Positions 49,142 to 63,600 of a DNA stretch of 64,000 nucleotides are shown here, in pieces. Within the stretch, counting starts at the first letter, position 1; every line of letters starts with the position of its first letter. The stretch comes from Ophioderma brevispina (taxonomy: Eukaryota; Echinodermata; Ophiuroidea; Amphilepidida; Ophiodermatidae). Both the position numbers and the translations under genes were made by a program. The notes under the pieces are model-generated. The model made no database searches. It saw only the letters and a program-made list of their open reading frames with translations, and was not told the origin of the DNA. The stretch lies in the NCBI GenBank assembly GCA_023653785.1, contig JAMKCH010088182.1:186001-250000 (forward strand), written 5' to 3'.

Positions 49142-52100
49142 CATCCATGTAAGACATACACTTGAATAGTACAATGACACAACTAAAGGTAAATCCAGTG
49201 AGGGCTACAATATTGTGAATTTATTTCACTGATGTCGTCTATAGAAATGTAACTGTTGTGTACTTGGCATCATTCTAAATAATTGGCAGTCCCAAACTAT
49301 AATCTAGACAGGACTTTTGTACTTTACAGACTTTGATTTTGCATTGTGGAATAATAACCAACTTTGGGTCCTGCTGAGCTGAGATCACAATCAGACCAGG
49401 CTCAACAAAGCCATTCCCCGTGGGTCTGGCGGAATACTTCTTCGATGCGAGAGGGACCTGGTGTGAGTCTGGAGTACTTTATCTCACTGCCACACCGGGT
49501 TCGGATCTATAGTTTTCTCTTTAAAATTCAATTTCATGCACGCCGGTTAGTTCCAGTCTTAAATTACAATATATACAATACACTACACTAACACTTACTC
49601 GGCACTTACTCGGCTATCATTTACTTGATCCCCGCGTATATTATTTGAGTTCAGTTAAGTCATACTAGCTTCTGCGAGAATCATGCATATTTAGAACCCA
49701 CTTCTCCTTTACCCTATACTTTATGGTCTGTGTCTTGCTCATTTTCTTTGACGTTGAGTTTCTATAGCAAAGCATTGTGTCTTCTACTATAACAATACAA
49801 GAGCCTCGGTTTTTTGTATAAATAAGAACACTTTTAGTTGGACACAATCCTCTTAAAACCTTGTTGTTGTCATACTTGGAAAAGGCCAACTCCTATATGT
49901 ACACTCACATTGTACAACTCTAATCAGAAGATCCGAATTAACGATAATAGGCGAGACTAGAACCCACACCTAGAACGGCACAATGTACGGATTACCAAAC
50001 CATAGTCGACGCCAGTGCGCCAGGAAATATCGTTCGTTTCTTATTATAATCTTAACACATTCACGCTTTATAGTCCAAATATTTGTGGTCTTGGACACGA
50101 GTGGCGGGCGGAAGTAGCCATTGCTCTCTAATTGATCCATACGATTATGGACGGACTAACCAAAGGTCGCTGTCATGAAAAACAATCACCTGACACTTTA
50201 TGTCATTGTATTCTCATTCATTGATCACCATATTGCATTTTAAAGAGGCCACAATCACCTTCTCCTAAGGCCCTGGAGGGGGAGTGCGTTTTTTTTTCCT
50301 GTAATAGTCCTCCAAATGACGAAGCTCAATATACTATATTTAGTAGAACGCAATATACCCTAGGAGGCGTCCACTTTCAACATACCAAAATAACAAATCG
50401 TGACTGCAAAATCAAAGTTCTCACTACAAAAGGTGGTTTTGATATAATGGATACAGAGTTTCTCAACACACGAAATACAAACAAATTATATACAGAATTA
50501 GAAGTGGAAATTTTGACATGCTACAGACTTGGAACTACGATACGACATGTTACCTTATCATTCGGGTGGCCAATATTGAAAAGCTATTCTCTGAACACGT
50601 CCCGATTGTTTATTACAACAATTCCAGGGTAAGGAATCAAAACCGTCTACCATGTGATGTTACTCAAACTTGTAATGATCGTAAACCTTTTTAAAATCCG
50701 AACGTGTTGAAATTCCTTGCCACTATAAACAAAAAAAGGTGCCGCGAGTATCACACGATTATAACACATTACAGCCATAATCATCTGAAATACTGGTATT
50801 ATCAATAATTATAGATGCATATTTTTGAAATTTAGCCTTAGGGCTACAAATGCATTATTTATAAACAATAATAATGAAATAAAGAATAGAATTAAAGAAA
50901 TGAGCCTAAACCGCCACTTTCAACAATTTGGTGGACGCCGGTATGTTTAAAAACTGCATAGATTTTAATTTACAATTTTTTACTAATCCTTCGAGACCAC
51001 CATCAGGACAGCTTTATTTTGTAATAATCTTTGTCTTATTATCTGCATTTATACCACGAAATCGATATGTATACGTGCTTACAGATTTTTGAAGGACCTT
51101 AAACATACTGTGCGTGTTATTTTTCTTTTTTATTTCTGGTTATCTGCTGTGCGATATGACGGTTTGAGTTCTTATTTGTATTATTATTTTTTTTGGTTAT
51201 GTGGTTTTTTTAAATGAAATATCTGTAATATGATCATTTCACAATATTATTCCTTTTGTGTCTGATCACCCCATAAATATTGTAAGATTATGCGCTTTTA
51301 AATTTATGTTTATATTAATGGCAGGTGTCATCCTACCTTGGAGGTTTAATCGTTTTCTCCTGGACTATACTTACTCGACGGATCGTCAGGTACTGGTAAT
51401 GTACATTGTTACTTTGGTTTCTAATCTATATTCAAATTATTGTGGATCAAAAAGATGATCTTCTAGTATATCTATTTTGAGAACACTTCAGGTATAGTAG
51501 CTAATCAAAACCTATCCAACAATAAAATGGTCTACTATGAACTCATTCAGTTTTCAGAAGCAGTTTCACGCTAATTATCATGCATGCGCTGTTTAGAAAT
51601 TTCCATTCAGCGCAGGTAAAGGTACAGAAATAAATTCCCTTTTCCCTATATCTTGGTTTTTTTTCTTTTTTTCTAAAATATTCCCGAATAGAATTAGCAT
51701 TTGAAGACCTTTTAATGCCAGTGTGAGCTTACAGCAAAGTCTTCAGGATACCATCTTACTCATATCTTGCTCCAATTAATTTGGTACTGGAGCAATGAAG
51801 TTGGGGTTTCCAGTCTTCTGCAAGATGGGATCATTGGTGCCTCACTCATATTTTAAGAACCGAATTAAAGCTATTTCAAACATATGAATGTCGATCGCTA
51901 CCAACTAATACGGGGACTAAGAGGGACCTCGTGTAGTGGAGAAAAGCACCGAAGACAACACCAAATGTGAATATTGGTGTACTGTCAATTAACTCTAGAC
52001 TTTCATGTAGATGTAATTTAATCCATCATTGAATACAGTTGGTGTAACTAAAGACCATTTTAAGTGAGATAAAGGCACAGTACACGAACCTTTTTATTAT

Positions 52101-52914
52101 TTTTCAAGATGTATATTATAATACAACGTTTGTCATGAGTGCTCCTGCACAAAGAGGGATCTCAGTCACAATCAAGACGTAATGCACATTGGTTCATGCT
52201 GGTCGTTGTAAATCCCTTAGACGTGATGAGCGGAGCAAAACAAAGCAAGTGGGCGGCTCCCGATGTGGGACCGGCCCGGACCGGTTTAAGAACCCCGAAA
52301 CATGGTCACGTCAGATGAGGTTTTCTTTTCGAATTTTCATACAAAATGGATATTTTAATACTTGACTACTTTAAAACAATGATTACACGGGTTCATGCCT
52401 CGACAACCATTCACTATGAGTTACAATATGCTCATCCACCAAGGACACAGTTCAGTGGATTGTATTTGTACATACATGTACATTGACATGAACTTACCTT
52501 GTGTGATCTGGGTATCATATATCATACCCAAAAACCAGGGGGTATATTTTCTAAATACATTGGTGAATGAAAGCTACTGAACTGTGCCAGGAATTGAGAT
52601 TTTACAAGCTCATAGTGATTAGGGACACATCCGCTCATCCTCTGCTTTACGTCTATTGGCGCAGAATACGAAAGGCGGACTATGCAACATTCACGTTAAA
52701 AGAATAGAATAATTAAATTATTCGCTATACTTGTTTCAATATTTGTGTTTTATATAACAATTAAAGATCTCAATATTTGTTGTACAATATTATCTATATC
52801 AATTTAAAAAATAGAATTGATTCAAAGAATTGTAGTTATAAACAATATATTTCATGTCTGTCATATTAAGAGTTCTATGATCAGATTCATTTTCAAATGT
52901 TAATATATTTTGTT
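49142..52914. other. Unannotated region with one tRNA-like piece
   Basis: The tRNA-like sequence at 49950-50021 is listed separately. A TTGCTCCA/TGGAGCAA hairpin lies at about 51768-51797. No gene seen. Confidence 0.4.
49950..50021 (-). repeat. tRNA-like sequence, SINE head or tRNA pseudogene
   Basis: On the minus strand GGCGCACTGGCGTCGACTAT resembles the A-box arm, and GGTGTGGGTTCTAGTCTCGC the B box. GGCG and CGCC at the two ends can pair. The B box departs from consensus, so a working tRNA is doubtful. Confidence 0.35.
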
Positions 52915-52958
52915 ACATATTGTTTGATTGCGATAGAAATAAATCTGAATCTGACATA
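52915..52958 (+). mobile_element. Probable LINE 3' end
   Basis: GCGATAGAAATAAATCTGAA with TCTGA is the common AATAAA-plus-short-repeat terminus of invertebrate LINEs. The 5' body cannot be delimited. Confidence 0.4.
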
Positions 52959-55787
52959 ATCGGCGATGTCATGCTAATTTTGGGGTACTTCCTAGCGTTT
53001 TTTGTAACAATTGAATTATTGATAATATCCAGAACTTAATATGGGATAACAAACAATAGAGTTGTGTCATGTGGCTTCCCATGCCTCGCTATATACAAGC
53101 ATGTCATCAACATAAGATCCACATTGCCTAAATTTGCACTAACTTTGGGAAGTCGCAGCAAAAGTTTTGAGACCAATTCCACACTGTTATATTCGTAAAG
53201 GTCATCTGGTGTACAAAGGATGGAATGCACGGTCAGTGAAGTGACTTGCCAATACCCCTTATCAGATCAAATGTGTTAACAAATTTGACATTTTAATCTA
53301 ATAATTTTTAAGGTAGTTTTAGAGGATTTATTATAGCTATCCTTTAAGCTTTATCATTAGGAATTCTACACTGGTACCATAAACAGATAAAGCCATTGCA
53401 AAACAAAACATTTTAGCTTAACAAGATCTGTATTTTGGTATGTCAGGATATCAGGACTAAGAAAAAGAAATCAGCAACATCGTTTTGTGTTTCCCATTTG
53501 CGTTATTTATATGTTGCAAAATTTGTCGTTAAATTACACATACCGTATTGAAGGTGATTTGTTGCTTTTCATCAAATGCTGACAATTTATCAATTTAATA
53601 TGAGTTATTCTCACTATATTCACTTCCAGTACCAGCGATAATCTTGCAGTTCCTTTAGCTGACTGGCTAATTCTATTTTTACTCCAGTCGGTGCTTCACA
53701 TTTTAAATAAATTTAGCCATTTATATGCGTAACTACAACACCCTGACATTCCCTATTTGGGCATATTGACGTTACTTTGTATTTCGCGTTACCATCGCAA
53801 TCAAGATTTCACAAAAATAACCAAAATTACCTCGATTACAATAATCTACAAACAAATCAATCAATTACAATCTTCAAGTGGCTATACATTACAAATACAC
53901 AACGGCCCAAAATTATATTTTAATTCACTGGTTTTATTGTAGTACTAAGGCCTAGATTTAATCCATATGTTATAATATTAAAGGGGTATTTCTTGATCCC
54001 TATCCTCGCCCACAACTCATCACCCGAGTCCTTGGCGTAAGTATAGTACGTGTGCCTAATCTTACTTGCGTCTTTGATGTGCTCTGAAACAAAATTATCA
54101 GTTTTGTATTTTCTGTCCGTAAGCAGACAGAAAACAGCGGCATATGGGGCAGTGCGTTACAATTAGAATCGGAAATCTACGAACTCTCAGAATCAACTGA
54201 AATTTGGTAATAACCTTTTCTCAATGATATCTAGTCAACCATAAACAAAAAATAAAGGTGCTAAGATCACGATTTACACCTTCAAATATATAAATGGAAA
54301 AGTTATTTAAAAACAGGACCACGTATGTCTATGGAACTACTAATGCAAGAAACTTTTAAGCAGTGTTGCCTGAGCGTTTTGATTAATCTTTTTTTTTTAT
54401 ATCGTACGAGAAATGATATGAATAAAGTGGAAGTTTAAGTGTGCCGCGCCGCAGTTTCAACTGGCAACCCAAGTTCTGTCTTTATCGATTATGTCTGCCC
54501 TGATCTCGCCATAAAAGTGGACATTTTAAAATCAATTCAGACACTGCATTAATTGTATATAAAGAATCCACATGCTATGTAATCGCTTAAATATCTATGG
54601 TATCAAGTAAAGGCACGAAATCGGTGTCCACAGTATATCTAATTATCTAAAGTGGTTATTTCTGTTTGCTTTCTCCTCCCGGTTGATATTGCGTTCCACG
54701 AGTTGATTCCTTTGCTCGTCAAGTGGCTTTTAGAAGCAACCATTACATGGTGTACTCGTCATCACCGTATCTATTGCATCAATAAACGCTTCCGACAAAC
54801 TTACCTAACACATGATCGCATTATTGTGAAATACCTTGTTGGGACACTAGCTTTAAAAATGAAATTGAAAGTAATCCTAACTTGTTAGCGACAGGAAGCT
54901 TGTTTAACGACGAACGCAAACAATTGGTTCCATGTAAAATACATAACTGGCTATGTTTGATTGGTTCTCGACAATCACAGAACGAGTTCAAAAACTGCCC
55001 TGGTTTTTAGCCTTGCTCTCGTCATCGGTGGTTAATGAAATGGCGACAATAACCTCTGATACTGTATTAGATCCCTTGGGCGTTATCCAAAATCTAAATA
55101 TTTTCAACTTAATTTTTAAAGTTTGAAGAAAAAAGCCTGAGCATGCTTCGGTTTTCCTAAAGAGCACATGTAGCACTCTATAGGAAATCAAAAAAGGCAA
55201 GGTAAGCAAATCTTAAAGTAGTTAGTAGTTATATCAGACATTCATTTACATGTTTCAGCAGAGCAAATGTAGGAAACCCTCATAGAAAGGCAATAAATTC
55301 CTCAACAACGAATCGATGCACTTTTGTTACGAAGTTATCCAGGAGGATTACCACCAAAACAAACCATTAAAAGAAACCGCATGGGAAATGATTATTACTT
55401 TGTACTACCTTTAAAGTGAATATGCATTTTTATACCAACGTTTGAATCTTCCGTGAAGCATTTTTGCCTGCAACATGGAAATGCATTTAAAAAACGAATT
55501 CTTAACAATGACAAATGCAAAAAAGCACGGTTCTGTAAAGACTTAGGGTACCGTTTACGGCACTTTTAGCATTCGTCCATTAAGACATTTTGCGGAAACC
55601 ATGCGTACATATGCATAAAACATGCTTAGGGGACGTGACCGAAAAATATAACAGCACCGGTTAATTTTTAAGTAACAGGTTCTTGACACGGAAAGCATTG
55701 TGAAAGCAAAAACTTACTTGACGCTATCCCTACAGACCACTCGTTACATGCATCCTCTGGATTTCAGGTCAGCAAGACTACGTCCAC
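52959..55787. other. Unannotated region
   Basis: No gene or repeat recognised; ORFs stay under 80 codons. Confidence 0.4.
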
Positions 55788-58782
55788 GCCGGGGCGGATC
55801 CAGACCTCACTGGAGGGGGGTGCCAAGGATAAATTTATAATTTGATGTGATGTCATTGCTGACGTAGCAGCCACGGGCCGAGCGGGAGGGGGGTGGTGTG
55901 CGGGAGGGGGTATCACCCTCCGCGCGAAGCGTGGAAAGCTCTTCACTTTTCTCATGGCAATCAAAACTTTACCACTGTGTAGGGGAAATGTTCATAATCT
56001 ATATCTAGTGCGCCTGGAAGAGTTCATGTGTTCCAGGGACAATTGATCAGGACTTCGGTATTAAGTTTTATCACTATTAACAGTGTAGTAAACAGTTCAA
56101 CGCCGAGGCACGGTGAACGACGAGAAGGTCAAGAAAAGTGTAAGATAAAGAATTAGGTAGCAAGGGAACAAGAGTCCAAAAACAAATGATCGAGAAGCTG
56201 TATCGGCTTTCGTAGGGACGCACCATTAGACTTTCAAGGGTGGGGGGGGGGGGGTGGAAATGGGGAGGGGAACAGTTTTTTTTCGTTGCTTTTGGCGGCA
56301 GATTTTTTTCTTCAAGTCTCGCTGGATTTTTTTTTTGCCTTACTTGAGACGTATTTTTTTTTTTTTTTTAAATATCGTATTTTATATGTCATATGTTTTT
56401 TTTGAATGTTAGACCCTGATATTGGGGGCCGGGGTGTGGGTTTCGGTAATAGTACATGGGAACCTTTGCAAAGTATACGCGCAGGGTGTGCTGCATGGAG
56501 GGGGGTTGTGCGCATAACCTTTGCAATCTTTACTTCCCAAAAAACACATTTTCCCATGCAAATTTGAATAAAAAAACAATTTGAAATTCTGAATGGGTTC
56601 ACTTTATAATGCTTATAGGTATTATCATTTGAATTGAGTAAAATATAATTGATGGGTTCAGTTGGTTTGGAATTAAGCATAAGTGTTCATGGGGGTTCGT
56701 ATATCAAGCTGTCAGGGGGTGGGGGCGGGAGGGGTTCCACCTCCCCGCGAAGAGCAGAACCCTTGCAATGTTACTGCCAAAACACATTTTTCCCCATGCA
56801 TTTGACAGACAGAAAAAAAAATTAAATGTATAAGTGGTCACTTAAATATAGGTATGATTAGCAGTTAAAAAGGTAACATAGAGTTGTGGGTTAAGTTTGT
56901 TTGAGATTTAATAAGTGTTCATGGAGAGTTTTTCGGTATATCAAGCTGGGGGTGGGTGCGGGAAGCGGGTGTCCCCCCTCCCGCGCAAAAGCGCGGAACC
57001 CTTGCAATGTTCACTTCCAAAAAAAACATTTCCCATGCAAATTTGATGGCAACAATTTGAAATATTGCTGATACGTACGATCAATTTGTAAAAAGTAAAA
57101 TATAGTTGATGGGTAAGTTTGTTTGAAATAAGCATAAAGTGTTTATGACAGAGTTCTATATCAAGCTGTCCGGGTGGTGGGTGCGGGAGGGGGGTGTCCC
57201 CTCCCGCGCGAAGCGCAGAACCCTTGCAATCTTTACTTCTAAAAAACAATTTTCCCCATGCATTTGATAGAACACTTGAAATTTGTAAGTGGTTCACTTC
57301 AAATTGAGATATAGTTAGAGCATTTTAGAAGTAAAATATAGTGATGGGTTTAAGTTTTGTTTAAATTAAGATTAAAGTGTCATGCAGAGTTCGTAATCAA
57401 GTTTCTGGGGGTGGGTGAGTGGATCCCCCTCCGTGCAAAGCACGGAACCCTTGCAATATTCGGTTTCCAAAACACATTTTCCCAATGCAAATTCGATAGA
57501 AACAACTTGTAAAAGTGGTCACTCTACATGTGAGTTTTTTAATGCTTATAAGGTATCATTTAAAAAGTAATAAATATATAGTTGATGGATTAAGTTATTG
57601 TTGAATTAAGCATAAAGTGTTCTTCGAGAGTTCGTATATCACGCTTTCCAAAACACATTTTCCCATGTAAATTTGATAGAAACAAATGAAATAATGCTTA
57701 TAGTATGATCAGCAGTTTTAAAAAGTAAAAGTAGTTGATGGGTTTTGTTGAATTAAGCATGAAGTGCCCATGCCGAGTTCGTATATATCAAGCTGTCTGG
57801 GTCGGAGGTGGTCCACATTCCGAGCGGGGACCCTGCGATGTTAGCTTTCCAGAACACCATTTTCCCATGCAAATTTGATAGAAAAACTTTATATAATGGC
57901 TAAAAAGAAAATATAGTTGATGGGTTAACATGTGTTATGCAAAAATGTCAAGGATAGTACGTATTATCAAGCTGTCGGTTGTGCGGGACAGCAAAGGGCG
58001 GAACCCTTGCAATGTTCACTTTCAAAACACATTTTCTATGCAAATTGATGGTACACTGTTTTTGATATGCTGACCAAAGTTTGGAAAGCAAAATCAAATT
58101 GTTGTTAATGTGTAGGGCAGCCAATGCAAGCCATGTGCCGCATAAGCGATGCGGGTGTGTGCGCGGTCCGAAAACTTCGGAGTATTTAGTTTTCAAGGCA
58201 TATTTAAATTTCTACTTATATATTGTTCCTGGATTCCTGAGGAGTTTAGCTCTGGACATATATTGCATACAAAAACCACCATGAGCTTATTAGAGTAATT
58301 AATAGTTGATAGACACAATTTAAAATTCAAGTAATTATAAAAATAGTAAATAGGCCTACTTTAGTACTTTGAGTAATGGTCTGGAAACTGGTGAAAGAAA
58401 CATTCTTTTGAAAGGACAGCTCGTAACCTCCAAATCTCCGGGAAATTCGATCTCAGACTATCGCAAAGCTCGTTGTGTTCTTGATACCCGGCGCCCTCTC
58501 ACACCAAGCAGACAGTGTAGGACGTTATCTTTTATGTATCTCAGTTCAAAGCTCGATACCGACTGTGCAACTTTTGGGGGGGATGGGAAATTAGGGAAGG
58601 CAAATTTGCAATCTTATGTCAACCGAAGACAATTTTAAAAACGGAAGGAGTGACGCGTCATCAGATGTCAAGATGGAGAGGAATAAAATAAACTAAGCAG
58701 CATCACTTTCAGTCCAAAAAAATTCCGGCGGCGGGGGGGGGGGCGGCCCAGTGCACCCGGCACCCCCCCCTGGATCCGCGCC
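55788..58782. mobile_element. 3-kb block bounded by inverted GCGGATCCAG ends, containing a tandem array
   Basis: GCGGATCCAG at 55794-55803 is followed by a G run and GTGCC. At 58769-58782 the complement CCTGGATCCGCGCC is preceded by a C run and GGCAC. GGCGCGGATCCAG-type ends are common in repeats of marine animals. The array at 56400-58080 lies between them. Whether both ends belong to one insertion is inferred. Confidence 0.45.
56400..58080 (+). repeat. Eight-unit degenerate tandem array with shrinking units
   Basis: The landmark GGAACCCTTGCAAT or a close variant lies at 56513, 56756, 56995, 57217, 57444, (absent near 57640), 57827 and 58000. Steps are 243, 239, 222, 227, about 198, about 185 and 173. 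Each unit also has TATCAAGCTGTC, a GC-rich block with a CCGCGC-GAA-GCGCGG-type hairpin, AAACACATTTTCCCATGCAA, and TATAGTTGATGGGTT. A diverged unit-like block lies at 55890-55970. ORFs on the minus strand repeat the unit and are not genes. Confidence 0.8.
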
Positions 58783-60562
58783 TGGAATAAGTGTAATAAT
58801 CCCAATACTCCTCTCTCATTGTTATCAGAGCGTAGCATAGCGCTAGCCTGAATAAAAGCAAAGATTCGTCGCATTTCAAAGAATGCATATGATAATATTG
58901 TTTTTAAAGCTGAATAAACTGATCCTTGAATTCGCTGGGGAAATTAGTTATGGCAATGTGCCGTCCAAACAGGGATTGAAAAAAGTGCCTTCTAGATATT
59001 GGAGACCACTTCAACTTCATGTAACACCAGCTTATAGTAAACAAATCCAATATGAAGAAATCCATTTTTTATTTTTAATTTCAACTTTCTATTGTTAGAA
59101 GTCATTGAAAATGTCGAAAGTGCCGTTTGATTAGTATACTCTGCGTTGTTGCATTTTGGATATATGTCAGTCGTTGCATGGAATTGCTTTTCTATAGTTT
59201 AATTAATAGACACTCTTATAAGCTTATAAAATGTCATTATTAAAATCATTTGGCACCAAAGGTCTTGCTTGAGTCATCTTAGACTACTTCGTAGTCCCAC
59301 ACTGTTTGTTTTTCCAATATTTCTGATACAATATTCAAGTATTTTACTAGAGGCTGTACATGGTGCCATGCAGACCTAGTTGTGGTTTTCTAACTACTAA
59401 CTACACAATTAACGAGAGAGACACACACTTTTTTCAGAGGCTCATATTGGGAATCACGTCATTAGTTCTAGTGCAGATTTTGCTACCAACGTGGGGGTCA
59501 TTACTACTGATAATTGGGGCAAAATTATTCAGGAAACAGTTTAGTAACTAGTAGACGTGTAGTATTGCACTTGAGTACAATCGAATGTGAGTTTAGGTAC
59601 AGTTTTACAAGGTACCAATATCGAATGAAGGAGCTTTAGTGTAGTCCTTATACCGGGTACAACAAAATAATCATCTTCAAATTTTGCGCTCTATTAGTAC
59701 AAGTATGTTCAAAAGGAAAAGTAGAGGGGAAACAAGGTCAGCCCCATTGAAGCAAAACGTAAGTTTACCTTCTGGCCCCCTACTTTGGATTTTAAGACAG
59801 TCAAAAACTAGTCCTTATTTTAAACTATGAACTCATCAATAATTTGCACCATTTTTTATCTAAATCGGAGCAACTTTAAAATTTGACCCCTGTGCAACTG
59901 AAAATTGACCCTTTTTATTGATTTTTTGCAGTTCTTTAACCTATAACTCTAAACCTTTACGGTAGTAAAAACTATATCTTTTCTACATCTGTGGTTAGAC
60001 AAAAACAAAAAAAATTTCGTAACTTTAAAAATGATTGGATTCAATTTAAAAATTTGGACCCTTGTACAAACTTTGTCTTGGCCCCCTCTCCTTAAGCACC
60101 ATTTGCTGCACTTAAGAATCACGTTTCGGGCGTCCCTGTCAGGTCTGTCAACTCATGTAATCAATCAAACCTTCTGTACTTGGGAGATGCGTTACAAATG
60201 GTGCGATACTCCAGGGTTATTTCATCTATGATGGCCTCTGGTTCGTAGCCTCGTCGGTTACCACAGAAGGAAAGATCTAGATACGTACATACACAGTCTC
60301 TATCGCTTTTGAATACAATATATTTGACAGGTTCCTATACGATGGGTGAATCCTGGGAAGGCAAAACGCACCAAACTTAGCTCTTGGATATCTATCCGTA
60401 AAATGCAGAAGAGGATTAATGTAAGAGATATGCCCTCTATGTTCCAAACATGTAAGGGAAGATATAAGCGACAAGGATACGGGGCTGCAGGGAGATACAA
60501 ATAATGAACTGCTTTTCAGACCGTTATGCTAAGAGAAAGATAGGCGCCTGCTACGCATTCAA

Positions 60563-60644
<82 letters not shown>

Positions 60645-63600
60645 CGATGACGATTATGTGAGTTAAGATACAATTAAATTCCTATTTTCAAATTTTAGTC
60701 ATTGACTTCTAAATATCCCAGTTTACGAAGTGACCTTTTTACCACACCATGCCAATTATTTACGAAAAAATCTATTCTAGAAGGAATGTCCTACAATCGA
60801 ACAACGTTACAAGTCCTACGTACACTATTTCATACAGTATTTTTCTTAATGGCACTTCGCATTCTTCCATTAAGGAATTTTGTGGAATCCGTGCCAAAAA
60901 ACGGAGAAAAATGTTTACAATACGTGACCGAATCACTTGTCAGCGGCAGGTAGAAAAACGATATTCTTGTAAAATGGCAAAAACCTAAAAACGCCATCTC
61001 AACAATAACACTGATCCTTCTGTCTAAACATCAGTACATTTCAAGGTTCAAGTCTGGATTTTCTTTCATACCTCAACAACTTCCTTCGTATTGCTAAAAA
61101 CCAAACAGAATATTATAATGTGCAATACTAAATATTAGAAGTATTTGTTCCCATAAGCAAAGTAAAATAGATTGAGCTCCATGTATGAATAATACTGTAT
61201 ACTACTCTATGTATGTGCTTAACTAAGTATACTTGTGTGGCTTTTTTCTTATGTATTGCTTTCTTATGTATCGCCCTGACACAAGACAGAAAACAGGACA
61301 TTACACGATCTGCTCGATTTGGGCATTGGGGATTTCCATGCCTAAGAAAAATGATGCTCCGGTGACAAGTCTGTTTATTGCTGGACTCATTGTTCATTGG
61401 GACCATATCTTGAGAACCGCTCAACCAAAATGAACAATTTTCTTCAGGCAAGATGCTCATTTACCCATTCTTTTGATAAAATCAAATCCACAGATATCAA
61501 ATTTTTAAAAAGGGGAAAAATATCACTTTCATTTTGGGTAAAGTTTTTATTGGTCACCCTGTCCATCGTCGCTCAACGTGCGTATACTATGAACTCCGAT
61601 GTGAAGTGGATGAAATTAATGAGAAATAAGCCGTTTGAAATTTTCAATCTAACTTCAGATTTGTTTGGATCGCTGAATACATTTTTAAGAAAACATAATC
61701 TCCATCACCATTACTTCTCACCTCTGGGAATTCTGTTCTACTTTTTTTAATCATTAGCTACATTTCCTCACTACAAATTACCAAACTATCGCTATTTCCC
61801 ATTCCACTTTCACCTCAATTTTCAATACGGATGTCCGATAAGCCACCTCGGTAAAAAGATAAGCGAAATACATCAGGCTATCTCTTATCTGTATATACCA
61901 TTCAAATCTCGAGACTCTCCGTGACCAAGAAAATGTCCTCGAACTAGCTTGGAATTGAAGAAAGAGCGACATGAAATCTTGATAGCAGTCCTTGCAGTGC
62001 ATCTAATCTTCAGCATCACTGATGGTGAAAAGGTTAATCGAGGCCAAGACGGAGCGGCTATTGCTATTTTTGAAGCAAAATGCCAAATAAGATACCTGTT
62101 TTCAAGCGCATTAACACAAGTCGGACAGAGTTGTGAGTGCACTATCTCTGTAATTCTCGCGAGATTCCAGAGACTGATTCCGTCAACATTGCCTAGTGCA
62201 GTTAGTGTCCATGTAACGGGCCGAGACATTTTGCCCACCCAACCAATCATTGTGACATGAATCCATTCATAAGTTTGAGCTTATGTAAATGATTCCCCAT
62301 TCACAGGGCACATCCAATCACTGATCGAGGACATGCTATGGATGAGGCGATTACCACACACTGTGTGCATGAAATTGGCGAGTAGGCCTTTTTTACACAT
62401 GTTGGAAACCTTGTATTAGGAAATGGTAGTTGTCGGACCTTTTTCTGTACGGAGGATCACCAAATTACACCACCTTATAGAAAATAAGATTATCGTGGTT
62501 GTCAGCTTCCTAGAAGAGTATAGGTCTAACCAGTTTGTCATGGCGCCCTCTGATCTGCCCAGAAATCACTGGTGATTTTTGCCCTAGAGTTAGCATTACC
62601 TACCAAAATACCGCTCTTTATAAATTAAAACCCATTTCGGAGTTATGTCTGAATGTTCTTCATATAAATTAACTATGTTATGATGATAATATATTTAAAA
62701 TTAGAGCTTCTACCAAAAAATCCCTTGAGCACTTCTCTCGCAACGACGTGAGTTTTCTCATGTCATATGCGCTAAGCACAGAGTCGCATGACAAGTCATA
62801 GGCCTATTTGAATGCATGTGTGCACAGTGAATAGGGAAAATGGACATTAACTGCAAGATGGCCGTATAGAGGCTAAGGAAAAAAGATAGAGTAAGCCCCA
62901 AAGGAGTCTCTTTGCAGTGAATGTCGAGTTGAAAACGGTTAACCGCCCGTACCTCTTCTCTGGAAACCAATACAGATCCCCAAGTGTAACAGGCACAGAT
63001 TCACTAGTTCTTTAAACAATCGCATCCACAACCATATAGCCATTTTGTCGTTAGTAAGGATGAAGAGGTTGTCAACAGAATCACTAAAAAATCATTACTT
63101 TAAAAATATATTGTAACCCGGGGTGTATCTGGTTTTCGGAGTTAATTGAAGCATTAGTCCAACGTCGCGGGGAAAAGTGTTGAAACAGTAAATCGAATAG
63201 GTTGAGCAATGATGTGCGCGCCACTTTTCAAGTGTTGCCCATGAAGTAGCACAATTCGTTTAACTCAACATTTCCTACATTGAATTTCACAGGAAGCATG
63301 CTTTGATTTCAACCCACTGTGCATCATGACCTACTCAATTGTGTTACGTAATATGTTCTGCTTAGGGCGAATGAAGATTTTCTAGGGATCCTTTGAGGCG
63401 CTGTATATTCCTGTCAACACATCCTAAGGGTTTCAACATTTATAGAATGTGGAGCCTTCTGTATAATATAGCTTTGTTCTGGGATAGAGCATCACCTGAT
63501 CCTCAGCGTGTTGATTGTCCAATAACTAATAAAGGGGACTGGTTCTGTTAATTCGAAAAAGGTCTTTTAAAGATGTCACTTGTAAACAAAAACCAGTGAG

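Noticed and set aside
56312..57297. Minus-strand ORFs of 122 and 118 codons
   Set aside because: They translate the tandem repeat unit more than once, including its C-rich block, and are not genes.
56400..58080. CRISPR-like array
   Set aside because: Units are 170-245 bp and similar throughout, with no short repeat/unique spacer pattern, in an animal genome.
60290..60500. Minus-strand frames resembling a LINE C-terminus
   Set aside because: Only vague similarity (a RGHISYINPLL-like stretch), with no conserved motif to support it.
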